Shown here: one piece after another, positions 1-11,132 of the stretch
Position numbering within the stretch: the stretch's first letter is position 1
How the letters are laid out: the number at the start of each line of letters is the position of its first letter
DNA from: Chondrilla cf. caribensis
Taxonomy: Eukaryota; Porifera; Demospongiae; Chondrillida; Chondrillidae
Direction: 5' to 3'
Length of the DNA stretch: 51,530 nt
Assembly (NCBI GenBank): GCA_964020155.1
Contig: OZ026553.1
Coordinates: forward strand, 3,257,479 to 3,309,008
Notes under the pieces: model-generated
Database searches by the model: none
The model's input: only the letters and a program-made list of their open reading frames with translations
Told to the model about the DNA's origin: nothing
Program-made: the position numbers and the translations under genes

Positions 1-125
1 GTTTTGGTTGCTGCAGCAGTGATAGGATGCATACTTTTCTGCGGTGAGCTGAGAAATACCAGACTATTCATTAATAAAACTCATGGATTATATTCCGGTA
101 TGCATCACACACTGTGATAAAATAG

Positions 126-326
126 GTGGTGGTGGTCAGTCTTCTCCTCCTCCAATTCATGGATCTTGGGGAGGTTGGGATGATATTGGCGGCTGCAGTG
201 TCTCCTGTGGTACAGGAGTTCAGCAAATGCAAAGGAAATGTGATAGTCCTTCCCCTCAACACGGTGGAAACCCTTGTGAGGGATCATCAACTAGAGTGAG
301 AAACTGCTTTCTCACTCCATGCCCAG
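126..326 (+). CDS. A1 exon: TSP1 domain 1
   Basis: Exon between a TAG acceptor and a CCAG|gtat donor, phase 1 at both ends. It shows W-x2-[19 protein letters not shown]-x-P-C and a closing TPCPG, the thrombospondin type 1 pattern. A Gly-rich then Pro-rich linker precedes the domain. Confidence 0.8.
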
Positions 327-3011
327 GTATATCCTCTTAATTGTCACTGTTAATACAAAGAACTGTGTGTGCCTGGATATAACCTAGGTAACATTACTAC
401 TAAACATATCAAAAGATTGAATAAGTATGTATTGAAACAATGAGTATGTAGGTATATACATGAAAACACAATGAGTATATAGGTACGTGAACACATGCAC
501 ACACACAGATATATTTTGTGCAAGTGCAAAAGGTCATCTATAGTCCTAATAATTATTATGCAGTCAATGGAGGATGGACAAATTGGTTGGACCATGGTCT
601 TTGTAAAGCTTCCACATCGGTAGGTATTCAGACTAGCATTGGTAAGGTTTGTCGTGACCAAGTATTCAATACAGTCCACAGAGCAGTTACCTTGTGGACA
701 CGGAGTGAAGAAGTCCTCCAGAACATGCAGCAATCCATTTCCAGAGCATGGAGGACACCACTGTGCAGGGAATTCCATCTTATTCCATCCCTGTGATGCT
801 GGAGAGTGTCCCGGTAAGGAACATAAATGAATATTTTACATATCTTCAATTGTCCAAAGAATGAACTGTAGTTGCAAGTCCTGCCAAGACCCGCTGGTCT
901 ATTTGTACTGTTTCATTTGCTACCTTTTTGCACAACTGTAAGAAAGTTTACAGAAACTTACAAGAATGCATCCACTAAGTGAAGCTATGTATATTGTGTG
1001 AAAATATATTGAAACCTTCATTTTGCTCAAAATCAGAATATACTTTGATCAATGCGGATACTTATGGTTAACTATAGATTGATGATGGTTAAAGAGGTGT
1101 GATCACACAAGAATTAATATAATTGTACGTACGGTTAAATTTGGACAGAACACTACATTTGAACATAATTGAAAGATATGGCATCTGTTTTTACCTTATC
1201 ATGGAAATGTGTGGAAATTGGATGCATACCATTTTCCCTCAAAAGGTTGCTTCCACCCACCTGTACCTCCTGGTGTCATCTACCACACTGACAGTGGTAC
1301 CTATGAAGGGTCTGATCAGGGTGATGTTGCTCCTGGATCAAATTCCTCTCTTGATGCTGGTAGTGGAACAGACTCAACTAATACATCAATGATTATTTCT
1401 GGTCCCGATACTGATGCTGTTTTTGAACATAAGGGTGTTCTCTCATTTGGTTGTAAAAATGGATTCGCATTTGAAGAGTCTCCTCCCGAAGGGTCCACCT
1501 TTCATACTCTGAAGTGTACGAGAGGAGAGTGGGAGGGAGTTACACCAGTTTGTAATGGTGAGCGACCAATACATATTCAGTACATTTAAGTATTTCCAGA
1601 AATTGATTATACTAGTCTTATAATTATCAGATATCAATGAGTGTACAAAGGATATACATGGATGTGACCCGGTGAGGTCCAACTGCACCAACACTAATGG
1701 AGGCTTTAAGTGCTACTGTAAAGAAGGATATGAGAAGAACGACGAAGGAGAATGCGAAGGTATGTAAAATGTTTGGGGATATTCTTTGTACCTGTGTAAA
1801 TTGTCGTGTGTAAATTTATCTGTTCTTTTGAGTAAAATGGCTAGTACTTTTAGAAATTATGATAGACTTTTTATGCATGCCACTTGGAGGATGATACGTC
1901 CTAAGCTTTTTACACAATGGTGTGCTACTGAATTTCACAAAGACGTCGACCATATGCGAGATAATCTCATCTTCTCAATATTAGTACATATGGTATATTA
2001 TAATATACCCAGGAATTTTTCCATTACTTGATAATTTGGAAACAATTACTAATCCACAAAGTTGTACATGATTCATAGGAAATATATATATGTATTTTTT
2101 GCAAAACTGTGATTTTTTAGTCTATGGCATAATCCAGTTGCCACATAAACACTGTGTTCTGTCTTCATTCATTTCTACATGTATAGGAGTTCCAATCCAC
2201 GGTGGTTGGGGAGTGTGGATCCCATCAGGTATATGCAGTGTGACTTGTGGTGGAGGTATTAGGAGATATGAGAGGCAGTGTAACAACCCACCTCCCAGGA
2301 ACGGAGGACTCCCCTGCAGGGGCGATGACTCCAAATATGAACCTTGTAACACAGAGTGCTGTCCAGGTGAGTATACCAATGATGCACAGTTATAATTTCA
2401 TATACATAATTTTCTTCTTATGAGTATAAATACATACGTAACTCTTAGTACACAGAGCAGAAGCATAATGTACTTCTTGATTAACACAACATGAAATGCC
2501 CTATAGGACCATGGCGATATACACAAATTCTCATCCACACTGCAATAACTTCATTTGCAATGCGGGCAGCTGTAGACATTCATTGTTAGACTATGCTATG
2601 ATATAAATTACATATAAAGTAATAAAAAGAACTTTCCAATATCAGTGTTATTCTTAAGGGCTGGATAAGCAAGGATGTAAATTTGTTAATGAATTTCAAT
2701 ACCACATAAATCAAGGCTTTTACTTTTCTGTATGTCCTTCCCAGTACATGGTGAGTGGTCTGAGTGGATTGATGGTGCCTGTTCTAAGACATGTGACTAC
2801 GGAGTCCGTAAAAGATACAGATCATGCGAAGGTCCTTACTGTGGAGGCGAGGAATGTACAGGAGTTGAGGAAATCGAGGTGGAATGTAATGAGAGACCAT
2901 GCCAAGGTATGTCTATGATACGTTCACAAGTCTGACATACAACAGTACATACATGCATGCAAAAGCAATAGGCACATATCATGATATACAACTTGACTAC
3001 CGAAAAGCATA

Positions 3012-3056
<45 letters not shown>

Positions 3057-3125
3057 ATATGCAGATACACACATACTGTACACACACACACACACACACA
3101 TACACGCACACGCACACACACACAC

Positions 3126-3165
<40 letters not shown>

Positions 3166-6100
3166 TATATATACCTTATATTATAGCCACACACTTACTG
3201 CCAGTTTTATTATGCATTTTGATAGGATGTGCCATTCCAGTTGCTCCCCCTGGAGTTGAGTTTCATGTACCAGATGGTGCAACCGAGATACAACATGAGG
3301 GAAAACTTTCCTATACTTGTGGTGTGGGGTTCAATTCGGTATTTGACGAGGAAGCAAACAGTTTCCCTTCCATTGAATGCAAAGGGGGTGAATGGATAGG
3401 AGAGAGTCCCAAGTGTGGAGGTGGGTGTGTAACCTGTGGTCATTAAATACAATAATATTATAATATGTGTATATTGTAAGATCTCAGTCTTAGAGTATTT
3501 TTGATTAATGAGTACCTATAAGTAATTCCTGTCGACTGTAATGCATGATAGCAATTGTAATTAATATAATATTACTTATTATTACGAATTTGTGATATAT
3601 ACTTTGTGTGGTTAAATAATTGACTGATGAATGATGAGTGATCAATTACTTTTCCAAACAACATACATTTCAGTCTGTTATGTATTACTTGCTACCAGTA
3701 TATTCCAGATAACCAATTCTCTTTTAGACATCAATGAATGTGATTTGGATATTCATTCATGTAATCCGGAAACTTCATTATGTGTGAATATCCTCGGAGG
3801 TTTCAAGTGTTTCTGTAAGAAAGGATTCAAACTAGCAGAAGATGGAGTGACTTGTAAAGGTATGTATGCAAAACAGCTTCACTGACAAACAATCTAATAG
3901 TATACACATTTAAGGTATGGTAAGTAATGCTAGATAATTCATTGATCATGGCATACAATAGCATTGTAAGGTATAATTTGATTTTTCATTGTTATTATGT
4001 TCATAAATTTGATTGTTAGCTCTTATCATGAACATATACATATAATATTATATTATAATGGGATTTGTAACTACAACAAACAAAAATTGATTAAGAATGA
4101 CATTAATTTGCAATGTTGCAATTGCTGATGATGGTAATGGTATAATTATGATAAATAATAGTAATGTTGGTAAGTTTGAGCAGCTACACTCTACTTGCTA
4201 GGATGGTCAATCATATTCAACTACAGTTACAGCACAGATAGCAGGAATTGTGGTTAATTGTTTGCATTGAAATTCAATCTGACTGGTCATAAATTCATTA
4301 TTTGTATCGTAAATGTAGACATCAACGAATGTGAGGACAATAATGGCGGTTGCAAGAAACATTGTAGGAATGATTTTGGTACATATCAGTGCTACTGTCC
4401 TGATGGTTTTGAGCTGGATGAAGATGGACTCTCTTGCATTCGTGAGTCAATTCTGTTTTGTTTCCTTCATTACAATAATATGCTTACTCAATAAGGACAT
4501 GTCCTTACTTTGATAGTATTTCAACTGATTATTTGCCAATAATTTCAATAACCGTACTAGTATTTGTATTTGCAATTTTGCACAGTTGTTATAATATGTT
4601 TACCTCCCGATGCATGAGCAGAGTTTGATCCATTGAAATTATTATTATCCTTATCACCAATAGATCCCAGCTCTGAATGTTCTGAACTCCCTACTCCTGG
4701 TAATGGTACCAAAAATTGCACTAGAACTTCCTTTGGTCTCAGCTGTGATCTGGCATGCAACAATGGGTTTGAGTTCTCTGGCAGTTATGATGTTTCACCA
4801 CAGACCTGTGTTGATGGCATATGGCGCTATGAGCTTGACAACAAGGAAATACCGGATTGTGAAGGTTTGTTGATATACTGTGTACTTGTAGGATATTCGT
4901 CAATTTGGTGTCTGAATATTATTTAGTGGTTAAGACATGGGCACAAGGGCATTATGACATATAAATACCGAGTCCCGAGGGCGAGTGTATTTTATATGTC
5001 ATAATGCCCGAGTGTCCATGTCTTAACCATTATAGCATCCGTTGCTAACGCTTTATACTGTTGCTAGCGCTTTATACAATATAAAATTGCTGTATAATAG
5101 TACTGTTTCTATGGTAATGGATGCTATATAAATATTCAAGTATGTACTCTGTGTTAATGCATACGTTCATGTGAGTTAGACTTATGCAGGTCAGAAATTA
5201 CCATGGCAGCAGACTATAATACAGCTGACCGTTTCCCATTAATTACAGTAGTATTAATTTTCTATAATGTTTAAAGTGAGTCCTCAACAATTAAACATAA
5301 CATGACCATGATATGTGCATTTTTATGATTCAGTAGTAGAATGGGAAGAATGGGTAAGAGCGATGATTCATAGAAATGAACTAATTCTTTGGAGTTTTGT
5401 ATAATACAATTCACATCATACCTTTACTCCATCTAGAATCAATCTAACTAGGATGTACTGCTACTTTTTCCTGCGCAAAAGTGCGGCATGGTTCAAAACT
5501 GTATGTGTAAAAAGTGTTAAGCATTTTAGTAAATTCAATGATACTAATGGATCTTGTTTCCGTTTCTAAGTCTTGTGGTCATCCAAAGGTCATACACATT
5601 GCTGAAGTTATCATGATAGCTTATAAATTCATAACTTTGCTCCTTATCTCTTCATATTCAGTTGTTGAAGACACTTGGTTCAACTTTGACACTTTCCTAG
5701 CTGATCTTGGGGATTGTGATCCTTCAGCAGATTATGATACTGATTCTAGCGACTTGTTTGGACCACCATCTGGATTCGGTTTTGGATCGTCATCTGCTGA
5801 TTGTGACACCGGATCTAAAAAAAGATCTGCTGGGAGTCTTAGAGTACGTCTGACACTGTCTTTACGAGTACCTCGTCAATGTGTCAGCCTCAGCTGTCGA
5901 AGAGCAGAACTGAGGAAGCTGTACATCAAAGCTGTGCAATTACGTACTCTGGTCAGGCAGAACAAAGCCCGTGTGACAGTTACGAACAGAAACACTTCTG
6001 CAAGTGTAGTTGTTCCACTCACTGGGGATTTGGACCTGCGAAGAGGAAGACTGAGCATGTCTTGCGATCCAGGCTCAATTCTTGTGAAGGAAATTTGTGG

Positions 6101-9058
6101 TCAGTATTGCGAATGTTAGATATTATAATACAGATAGATAGTTAGATACAACTAATGACACACCCTATGGGTTGAAATGTTCATGATTGTGATGAAAACA
6201 CTGAGACTCAGTGCTTTTCTGACAAAAATTTGGCATGATGTAAAACCATTATTTGTTGGATTATGTACAATAATCTCATGTTTGCATTTCATTCTTGGCT
6301 GTATAGTTCCCTGTGGTCAAGGCTATTACTACAAAGATTCTACTGCACCAGCCAAATGTGAGCCATGTCCCTCCAACACCTATCAAGATGGATCTGGACG
6401 TAGCTCTTGTGAGAAATGCCCTGAGGGAAGATATACCAATAAACAAGGAAGCAAGTTTGTAGAATCATGTTTAAGTGAGTACTTTTCCATGTGTGATATA
6501 TTATTGATGATTAGTTTATGCTACACTTGTCATACTGCTCTCAGGTAGCCTTGTGCTATTTAGACAAGATGCTTACCTGTAAACTTATAATTCCATTTTA
6601 TGTCTATCACAAACTCCCTCTTATACTTAATCTAACTGTGATAATACTATAATATTCTCACAATGATTTCACGTACGTTTATGAGAGTATGGATTGCTAT
6701 GTATTGTATACAAGAAGCAAATAAGAAATTTGTAGTACATTGACTCATACAAATACTAAGAATGAGAATAAACCATTATAGGTGTTTCTGCTGCAGCTGT
6801 ACTTGCTTTCAAATGTATATTAAATGATGTGTTAAAGTATGTGTATACTTTGGTGAAGTGTGACACACCTTTCTTCTTGTCAATCAGCACCATGCCAACC
6901 TGGTACTTTCTCCGAGACGGGACTCTCCCCGTGTCAAAAGTGTCCAATTGGTACTTATCAAAATGTATCTAGAGCTAATTTTTGCTATTTTTGTGACTTT
7001 GGATTGGTCACGAATGAAGAAGGTGCTACCAGTGTGGATGACTGTGGTATGTTATACAACTCTCAGTAGTTTTCATCCTCATTAATATTGTATTATTATC
7101 ATTAATTCCAGTTATATTTTAAAACATGTAGGATGTCCCAATGGTACATATTGGCAGGACTGCTCGAGGAACTGCACATGTGGTAACGGTGGAAAATGTA
7201 ACATTGATGGAAAATGTGACTGTCCGAGAGGATGGACTGGTCCAAATTGCCTTCAGCCAAGTAAGGACAAATCACACTTATTCTTGTTCAGGTATTCGAG
7301 CTCACTGGAATGAAAAATATAGACAGCTTGTATTTATTATTAAGCTCAAGTAGTTACATATTGTTTTATCAAGAGGGATATCATCTTTAAAAATTATTAT
7401 AATATTGCATATATTAGCAATTATAGCTGACACATACGCTATCCATATTATTTTAATATCTTTCAAACTAATTTTGGTATCTTTGGTATCTAAGCCCAAT
7501 GTGCTTCAGCCAGCACAATTTTCAGCATAATTATGATTAATTTTAGAATTCATCATGTGTAGTATATTATTATGTCACAATTGATGTAACAGTTGGTTTA
7601 TTGCTATTATTTTACATTATTTGGTGCATTCATGCAGATCCAAATTCCGAATGTCAAGATACATATTTTGTGAAGTTCATCAACAACTATAGAACTATAC
7701 AGAAAAGGCAAATCCTTTTACTCAGTGCTGATAAAAAAGCAGACATAGACTTGTTTGCTGCAAATGAGAGAAACACTTCTCATGTAGTCAGTTCTGCATT
7801 CCAATTGGATTCATATAAAGTTGCAAATGCGTCCATTAGTGCTGATGTTCCATTTGTTTACCAAGTCTCCTTATATCCTTACGACAAACCTGTATTTCTT
7901 GGATACAACAGTGAGTTTGGAAGCTCTGATGCATTCTGTGGTCTCCCAGTACAATTCCTTGCAGAAGATGAATGTGAAGAATATCGTGCCATTTCAACTG
8001 CTGTCCACCCATCTGTGAGAAGAGGTTTCAATAGTACAGTACTAGTCATCGGGTCTCAGAAAAACACTACCATAGAGGTGACACTCACTCAGGATGCTGT
8101 AATCACAGTCAGGACTACTGGGCAAATAAACAAAGTCTTAAAAGGCAAGAAGTCAAATTTCACAATTGACAGGTATGATATCATCCAGATAAGTTCTCAG
8201 GAGGACCTCACTGGGACCAAAGTCAAAGCCTATCGTCCTGTGACGGTGTACAGCGGACATGAATGCGGGAACGTTCCTAGTGATATACCTGGATGCGACC
8301 ACATGGTGGAACAACTGCCCCCAGTCAACGTCTGGGGACACCACTACATTGCTACTCCTTTTCTTCAGCGGACAGTCGACAGTTTTGTAAAAGTTGTAGT
8401 CGCTGAAGATAATACAACCTTCAACATGGTATGCGTCGGTCCGGAAGGAAACATTACATACACGGACACTATTGGGCCTTTAAACAGTGGGGAATTCTAC
8501 GAGTGGTTTGTGCCTGCCCAAGAGTATCTTTACATCTACTCCAACAAGCCTTTGATGGTGGTGCACTTCATCACAGCTAAGCAGAAAGATGATGTTGGTG
8601 ATCCGTCAATGATTGTGCTTCCCAGCACGGAAAACTTGGTGAATGATGTTACCTTCTTCAGTTTAGACCTTGGGGTTCATTCATTCGTCCATTTTGTCAA
8701 CGTCATCATTCCAGAAGTCTACAGTAACCCGGATTTTATGATTTTGGACGAAGACCCCCTAAGCACCTTCGAGTATCATTCTTTCAGTCTCGCTAGTGCA
8801 TTTGGTGATTTTGTGATCTACCGCATCCAGTTAGACTCGGGCTATCACACCATCCATCACACCAATCCTAAGGCTGGATTCATATTGACAGCATATGGGC
8901 TAGCCAGAGGTGCATCGTATGGCTATTCTCCTGTAATGAACCAAGGTGAGATGATCTATCACTGTTTATCATTCTAATTCTGTTGCTCAATCTGTAATTA
9001 TGCATTTATCTTCGTTTTACTAGTGATGTCGTGTGAGAGGAAGTTGAAGTCATTCTAA
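126..9058 (+). CDS. Gene A1: secreted TSP1/sushi/EGF/IgGFc-binding mosaic protein (5' end outside window)
   Basis: Join 126-326, 564-619, 675-813, 1246-1557, 1631-1759, 2187-2366, 2745-2906, 3226-3420, 3728-3859, 4319-4441, 4664-4864, 5662-6099, 6307-6474, 6888-7046, 7132-7260, 7638-8945, 9024-9058. This gives 1354 residues plus stop with every split codon open. Order: TSP1, TSP1, CCP, EGF, TSP1, TSP1, CCP, EGF, EGF, CCP, Lys/Arg-rich spacer, two GCC2_GCC3-like cysteine-rich repeats, EGF, IgGFc-binding, short tail. Apart from one small intron inside TSP1-2, all introns are phase 1 and each internal module is a multiple of three, the usual signature of exon-shuffled extracellular proteins. The first coding exon and signal peptide must lie upstream. 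The combination suggests an extracellular matrix, adhesion or recognition protein; function is inferred from domains only. A second copy, A2, lies at 14031-21521. Confidence 0.85.
564..813 (+). CDS. A1 exons: TSP1 domain 2, split by a probable 55-nt intron
   Basis: The first half (564-619) carries [10 protein letters not shown] and LCKASTS. The second half (675-813) carries [14 protein letters not shown] and PEHGGHHC and ends ECPG. The two halves are in different frames. Removing 620-674 (gtaggt...tacag, 55 nt) joins them in frame into a normal TSP1. The alternative is a frameshift in a decayed domain. The matching part of A2 lies in the assembly gap, so it cannot arbitrate. Confidence 0.6.
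1246..1557 (+). CDS. A1 exon: sushi/CCP domain 1
   Basis: Phase 1-1 exon. It begins CFHPPVPPG, has a long Ser/Thr/Gly-rich low-complexity insert, then [13 protein letters not shown] and ends [12 protein letters not shown]. The cysteine spacing and the W before the last Cys fit a CCP module. The insert makes it longer (104 residues) than the usual ~60. Confidence 0.75.
1631..1759 (+). CDS. A1 exon: calcium-binding EGF 1
   Basis: Starts with the cbEGF signature DINEC (the D codon is split across the intron) and has six Cys including [11 protein letters not shown]. Phase 1-1, 43 codons. It ends GAAG|gtatgt, so the next split codon is GGA (Gly); contrast the matching A2 exon. Confidence 0.85.
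2187..2366 (+). CDS. A1 exon: TSP1 domain 3
   Basis: Phase 1-1 exon with [37 protein letters not shown] and a closing ECCPG. A canonical TSP1 with WxxW and CSVTCGGG core. Confidence 0.88.
2745..2906 (+). CDS. A1 exon: TSP1 domain 4
   Basis: Phase 1-1 exon reading [20 protein letters not shown], then [17 protein letters not shown] and ERPCQG. A TSP1 with a shortened central loop. Confidence 0.88.
3016..3170. repeat. AT and CA microsatellites in A1 intron
   Basis: (AT)n at about 3017-3058 followed by (CA)n with CG interruptions at about 3080-3164. The same intron in A2 (15492-15738) has only a short CA tract and no long AT tract, so this locus has expanded or contracted between the copies. 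Confidence 0.95.
3226..3420 (+). CDS. A1 exon: sushi/CCP domain 2
   Basis: Phase 1-1 exon: [55 protein letters not shown]. Four Cys and the W before the last Cys fit a CCP. The intron before it holds large AT and CA microsatellites. Confidence 0.85.
3728..3859 (+). CDS. A1 exon: calcium-binding EGF 2
   Basis: [19 protein letters not shown], then [20 protein letters not shown]. cbEGF with the Asp/Asn-x-Asn-Glu calcium motif and an aromatic at the usual hydroxylation-site region. Phase 1-1, 44 codons. Confidence 0.9.
4319..4441 (+). CDS. A1 exon: calcium-binding EGF 3
   Basis: [16 protein letters not shown], then [21 protein letters not shown] standard six-Cys cbEGF. Phase 1-1, 41 codons, donor attc|gtgagt. 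Confidence 0.9.
4664..4864 (+). CDS. A1 exon: sushi/CCP domain 3
   Basis: [54 protein letters not shown]-type Cys and Trp placement, with an additional Cys pair resembling the variant CCP found beside EGF modules. Phase 1-1. Confidence 0.8.
4927..5029. mobile_element. Foldback element in A1 intron
   Basis: Left arm TGGTTAAGACATGGGCAC... pairs with right arm ...CCATGTCTTAACCA at 5029. Arms of about 42 nt surround a loop with a small CCCGAGGGCGAG core. A2 lacks it. A further short inverted pair (TATAGCATCC at 5031, GGATGCTATA at 5117) lies just beyond. It is probably a MITE or foldback transposon; no coding capacity. Confidence 0.8.
5126..5282. other. Intronic segment inverted relative to A2
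   Basis: The reverse complement of this stretch matches A2 about 17424-17598. For example, GACTTATGCAGGTCAGAAAT here corresponds on the opposite strand to A2 text around 17530. Collinearity resumes at TC(C/T)TCAAC on the right side (5283 and 17605). Confidence 0.85.
5662..6099 (+). CDS. A1 exon: acidic linker plus basic spacer with possible furin site
   Basis: 146 codons, phase 1-1, donor tgtg|gtcagt (weak but identical in A2 and similar to a B2 donor). An acidic Gly/Ser/Phe stretch is followed by GSKKRSAGS, a possible dibasic/furin-type cleavage site. Then come a Leu/Val/Arg-rich stretch with [21 protein letters not shown] and a closing SCDPGS...EIC. Its position between EGF/CCP modules and cysteine-rich repeats recalls the spacer of SCUBE proteins; homology is only a suggestion. 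Without the donor the frame would read into a TAG at 6117-6119. Confidence 0.65.
6307..6474 (+). CDS. A1 exon: GCC2_GCC3-like cysteine-rich repeat 1
   Basis: [43 protein letters not shown]. This is the ephrin-receptor/SCUBE/SVEP1-type cysteine-rich repeat (Pfam GCC2_GCC3 pattern CxPCPxxTYQ...G...CxxCPxG). Phase 1-1. Confidence 0.85.
6888..7046 (+). CDS. A1 exon: GCC2_GCC3-like cysteine-rich repeat 2
   Basis: [31 protein letters not shown], and [17 protein letters not shown]. The second repeat of the same family. Phase 1-1 exon of 53 codons. Confidence 0.85.
7132..7260 (+). CDS. A1 exon: EGF-like module before the IgGFc domain
   Basis: [44 protein letters not shown]/laminin-type module. Phase 1-1, donor ccaa|gtaagg. 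Confidence 0.8.
7638..8945 (+). CDS. A1 exon: IgGFc-binding domain
   Basis: A single 436-codon exon, phase 1-1. It carries the family hallmark around 8247-8345: [34 protein letters not shown], then PFLQR. Upstream are FVKFINNY and [11 protein letters not shown]; downstream are [12 protein letters not shown] and a terminal [12 protein letters not shown]. This is the domain first known from the N-terminus of FCGBP. It has several N-glycosylation sequons, consistent with secretion. About 18 of 436 residues differ from A2 by my count. Confidence 0.88.
9024..9058 (+). CDS. A1 terminal mini-exon
   Basis: Acceptor ttttactag, then (G)TG ATG TCG TGT ..., translating [11 protein letters not shown] and stop TAA. 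Phase 1 matches the donor at 8945/8946. The matching sequence in A2 is conserved and open. B2 and gene C end the same way, with Cys as the fourth residue. Without splicing, the IgGFc exon would read to a stop at 8975-8977. Confidence 0.7.
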
Positions 9059-9575
9059 TAGTCACATGAAGGATTGTATTCAATAATAGACTGTGTGATG
9101 TGTGTCTAACATCATAGGTTAGCTAACAATTACAGATTAGAAGTTAATGATGTTGTGTTGTAGAGTGTGGCATTTAGTATTAAGAAACCCCTAAAAATCT
9201 GCTGTTTTGTTATTATAATAATGTAGATTAATCATGAGTGTATGAATAGTATATACATTATTACAACAGTGTTCTAATAAAAATAGTACAGTAGCTTTAA
9301 TTAATTTTGCATTCAATCTGAAGATCTTACAATTGTTACAGTTCTTGTTCTTGTTGGATTAATTTCACATGTCCAATCCAATCAAATTTAACAAAGTCAT
9401 ATTACACTTCTGCATTCGTACCACCATTATAACATCAGTTGTCTCATAATTGCACAGTTGGCAAGGTTGGCTTGAACATAGTACATTATAGTTACATTGC
9501 TAAAGGATATTAGATTAATTTAAAAATTGGAGTAAAAGAAAACAAGTGTATACTATGGATCTCTTGAGTCTCAAA
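9059..9575. other. Convergent intergenic 3' flank between A1 and B1
   Basis: AT-rich DNA with no coding module seen. It separates two tail-to-tail genes, so it must hold both 3' UTRs and polyadenylation signals; an AATAAA lies near 9276 in ttctaataaaaat. It is collinear with 21522-22024, with small indels. Confidence 0.6.
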
Positions 9576-10929
9576 TCAATTCTCTGGATCATATTGAGCA
9601 ACTGCATGAACAAATAGATAAAATTACATGACATTGTATTAGAAAACACATGGATATGTAATGTATTGTACATTTTCTGGTTTCTTAATTAGTGAATGTA
9701 AAGTTGAATTATCAAACTTACATATATTAACATATGTGGGGGAGTATACATGTGATAAGTCACTGTACATGTCCAAAAACGTAACACATTAGACACCATA
9801 CCTTGATGGTATCCCATTGAGTAGCCATAGGATGCATCCCTGGTGAACCCATACACCATCAGTCCAAAGAGCCGTCCAAGCATGCTGTGCTGGATATGAT
9901 GGTCCTCATCCACAGACATGCGAATGACAAGGTACGTCAAGTTCGATCCAAAATCAAGGACCTGGTGAGATGTATCCTCCTGTTCAATTGGACTGCCATC
10001 TATCATTACAGGTGTACCTAGGTATCTCCCTTTGATAACAACAGTGACAAAATGATGGAAGCTGTGGTCTACTGTGTCAATGCTGATGAAAGAAACATTT
10101 CCTAGTGATTTGTGAACATCAGGGACTAGCAACATGAATCGAGCTCCAATATCTTCATTGTCTCTAGCCATACTGAACTGAACTACAAAAATTGGTTAGT
10201 TTGATGACACTCAGCAGTAACTGCTACGTTGATGTACAATGTTACAGCTTTCATTGGTACCAATGGTGGCAAGTTCTTTGGTCATTGTCTCACCACCATC
10301 AGTCAGATCTTCACAAGACTGCCAGCTGTTCAACCCAGAAATGGGCTTAGAATGTATTCGGTACCCCAAATGGAAGTTGGTGGGATCTGTTCAACAAGCT
10401 AAGGTGGTCACAACCAGCCTGTATGTTATCAATTGGGATCATTCTGCACTCGTGTCCACTGAACACAGATAGTCCAGATGATGATGCAATCCTCGTTCCT
10501 GTTAAGTCACCCCCAGATGACACCAATAGTTATTGATTTTTGCTCACAGTAGCATTGGAGGTGGTCCCTTTGCCTTGTGTCAACTTTGTACCATTGTGTT
10601 CAATGACTGCATCCGCTGATATATAGAACCATCTCCACTGCAGTGGTGTCCATGTGCCCAATTATTAATATGATGCCATTAAATTTACCAATGTAGAAGG
10701 GATAGGTTGCTATGGGAACAGTAATATATTCATGTGGTGAGTCAGCAGGTATAGGTATAGCGGAGAATGCATCCATACCCCTATATTCCTCGTTAACACC
10801 AATCACTTCTGATGCTATGTCCGGGCTAGTCTTGATTAAGTTCAGAGCCATCAGCCAATAGCTTCAGAGTTGTGTAATTCATGCAGTGCTTCTATTTCTC
10901 TATATAGAGGTTCTGTTGGACTCCCAAGC
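9576..10929 (-). pseudogene. B1: broken IgGFc-binding gene copy
   Basis: Minus-strand counterpart of B2. The terminal mini-exon at 9576-9601 reads VAQYDPEN stop (Cys to Tyr relative to B2). The IgGFc exon runs from 9802 upward and retains MARDNEDIG... and ...YGFTRDASYGYSMGYHQG. Just upstream of MARDNEDIG the frame has TGA and TAA in place of two sense codons. Farther upstream it is diverged and frame-broken, though IGVNEEYRGMDAF survives at about 10760-10800. The exon is interrupted at about 10929 by the retroelement, and the remaining 5' exons are absent. A non-functional copy. Confidence 0.8.
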
Positions 10930-10934
10930 TTTTT

Positions 10935-10957
10935 AGGGGCTGCCACAGGCAGCCCCT
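10935..10957. repeat. Perfect 10-bp stem hairpin
   Basis: AGGGGCTGCC ACA GGCAGCCCCT. It lies at the junction between B1 and the retroelement 3' tail. Either part of the element's 3' region or a separate small insertion. Confidence 0.85.
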
Positions 10958-10999
10958 ATATTGTTTTCATTTCAACTTCCGGTATGTTACGCTCGTCCG

Positions 11000-11044
<45 letters not shown>

Positions 11045-11132
11045 TTTTTTTTATATATATTATTATTATTAATATATATATACAATAAATAAGATAAATA
11101 TAATGAATAAAATGATTAATATGTTAAGTACA

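Noticed and set aside
5879..6145. Alternative frame ORF in the spacer exon (and at 18359)
   Set aside because: It overlaps the frame that is phase-consistent with both neighbours; it probably stays open only because the two copies are near-identical.
8946..8977. Read-through end of the A1 IgGFc exon (EMIYHCLSF)
   Set aside because: A good donor (caag|gtgaga) and an in-phase terminal exon at 9024, both conserved in A2, fit better and match B2 and C.
10239..10472. Plus-strand ORF inside B1
   Set aside because: Antisense shadow of the decayed IgGFc exon.
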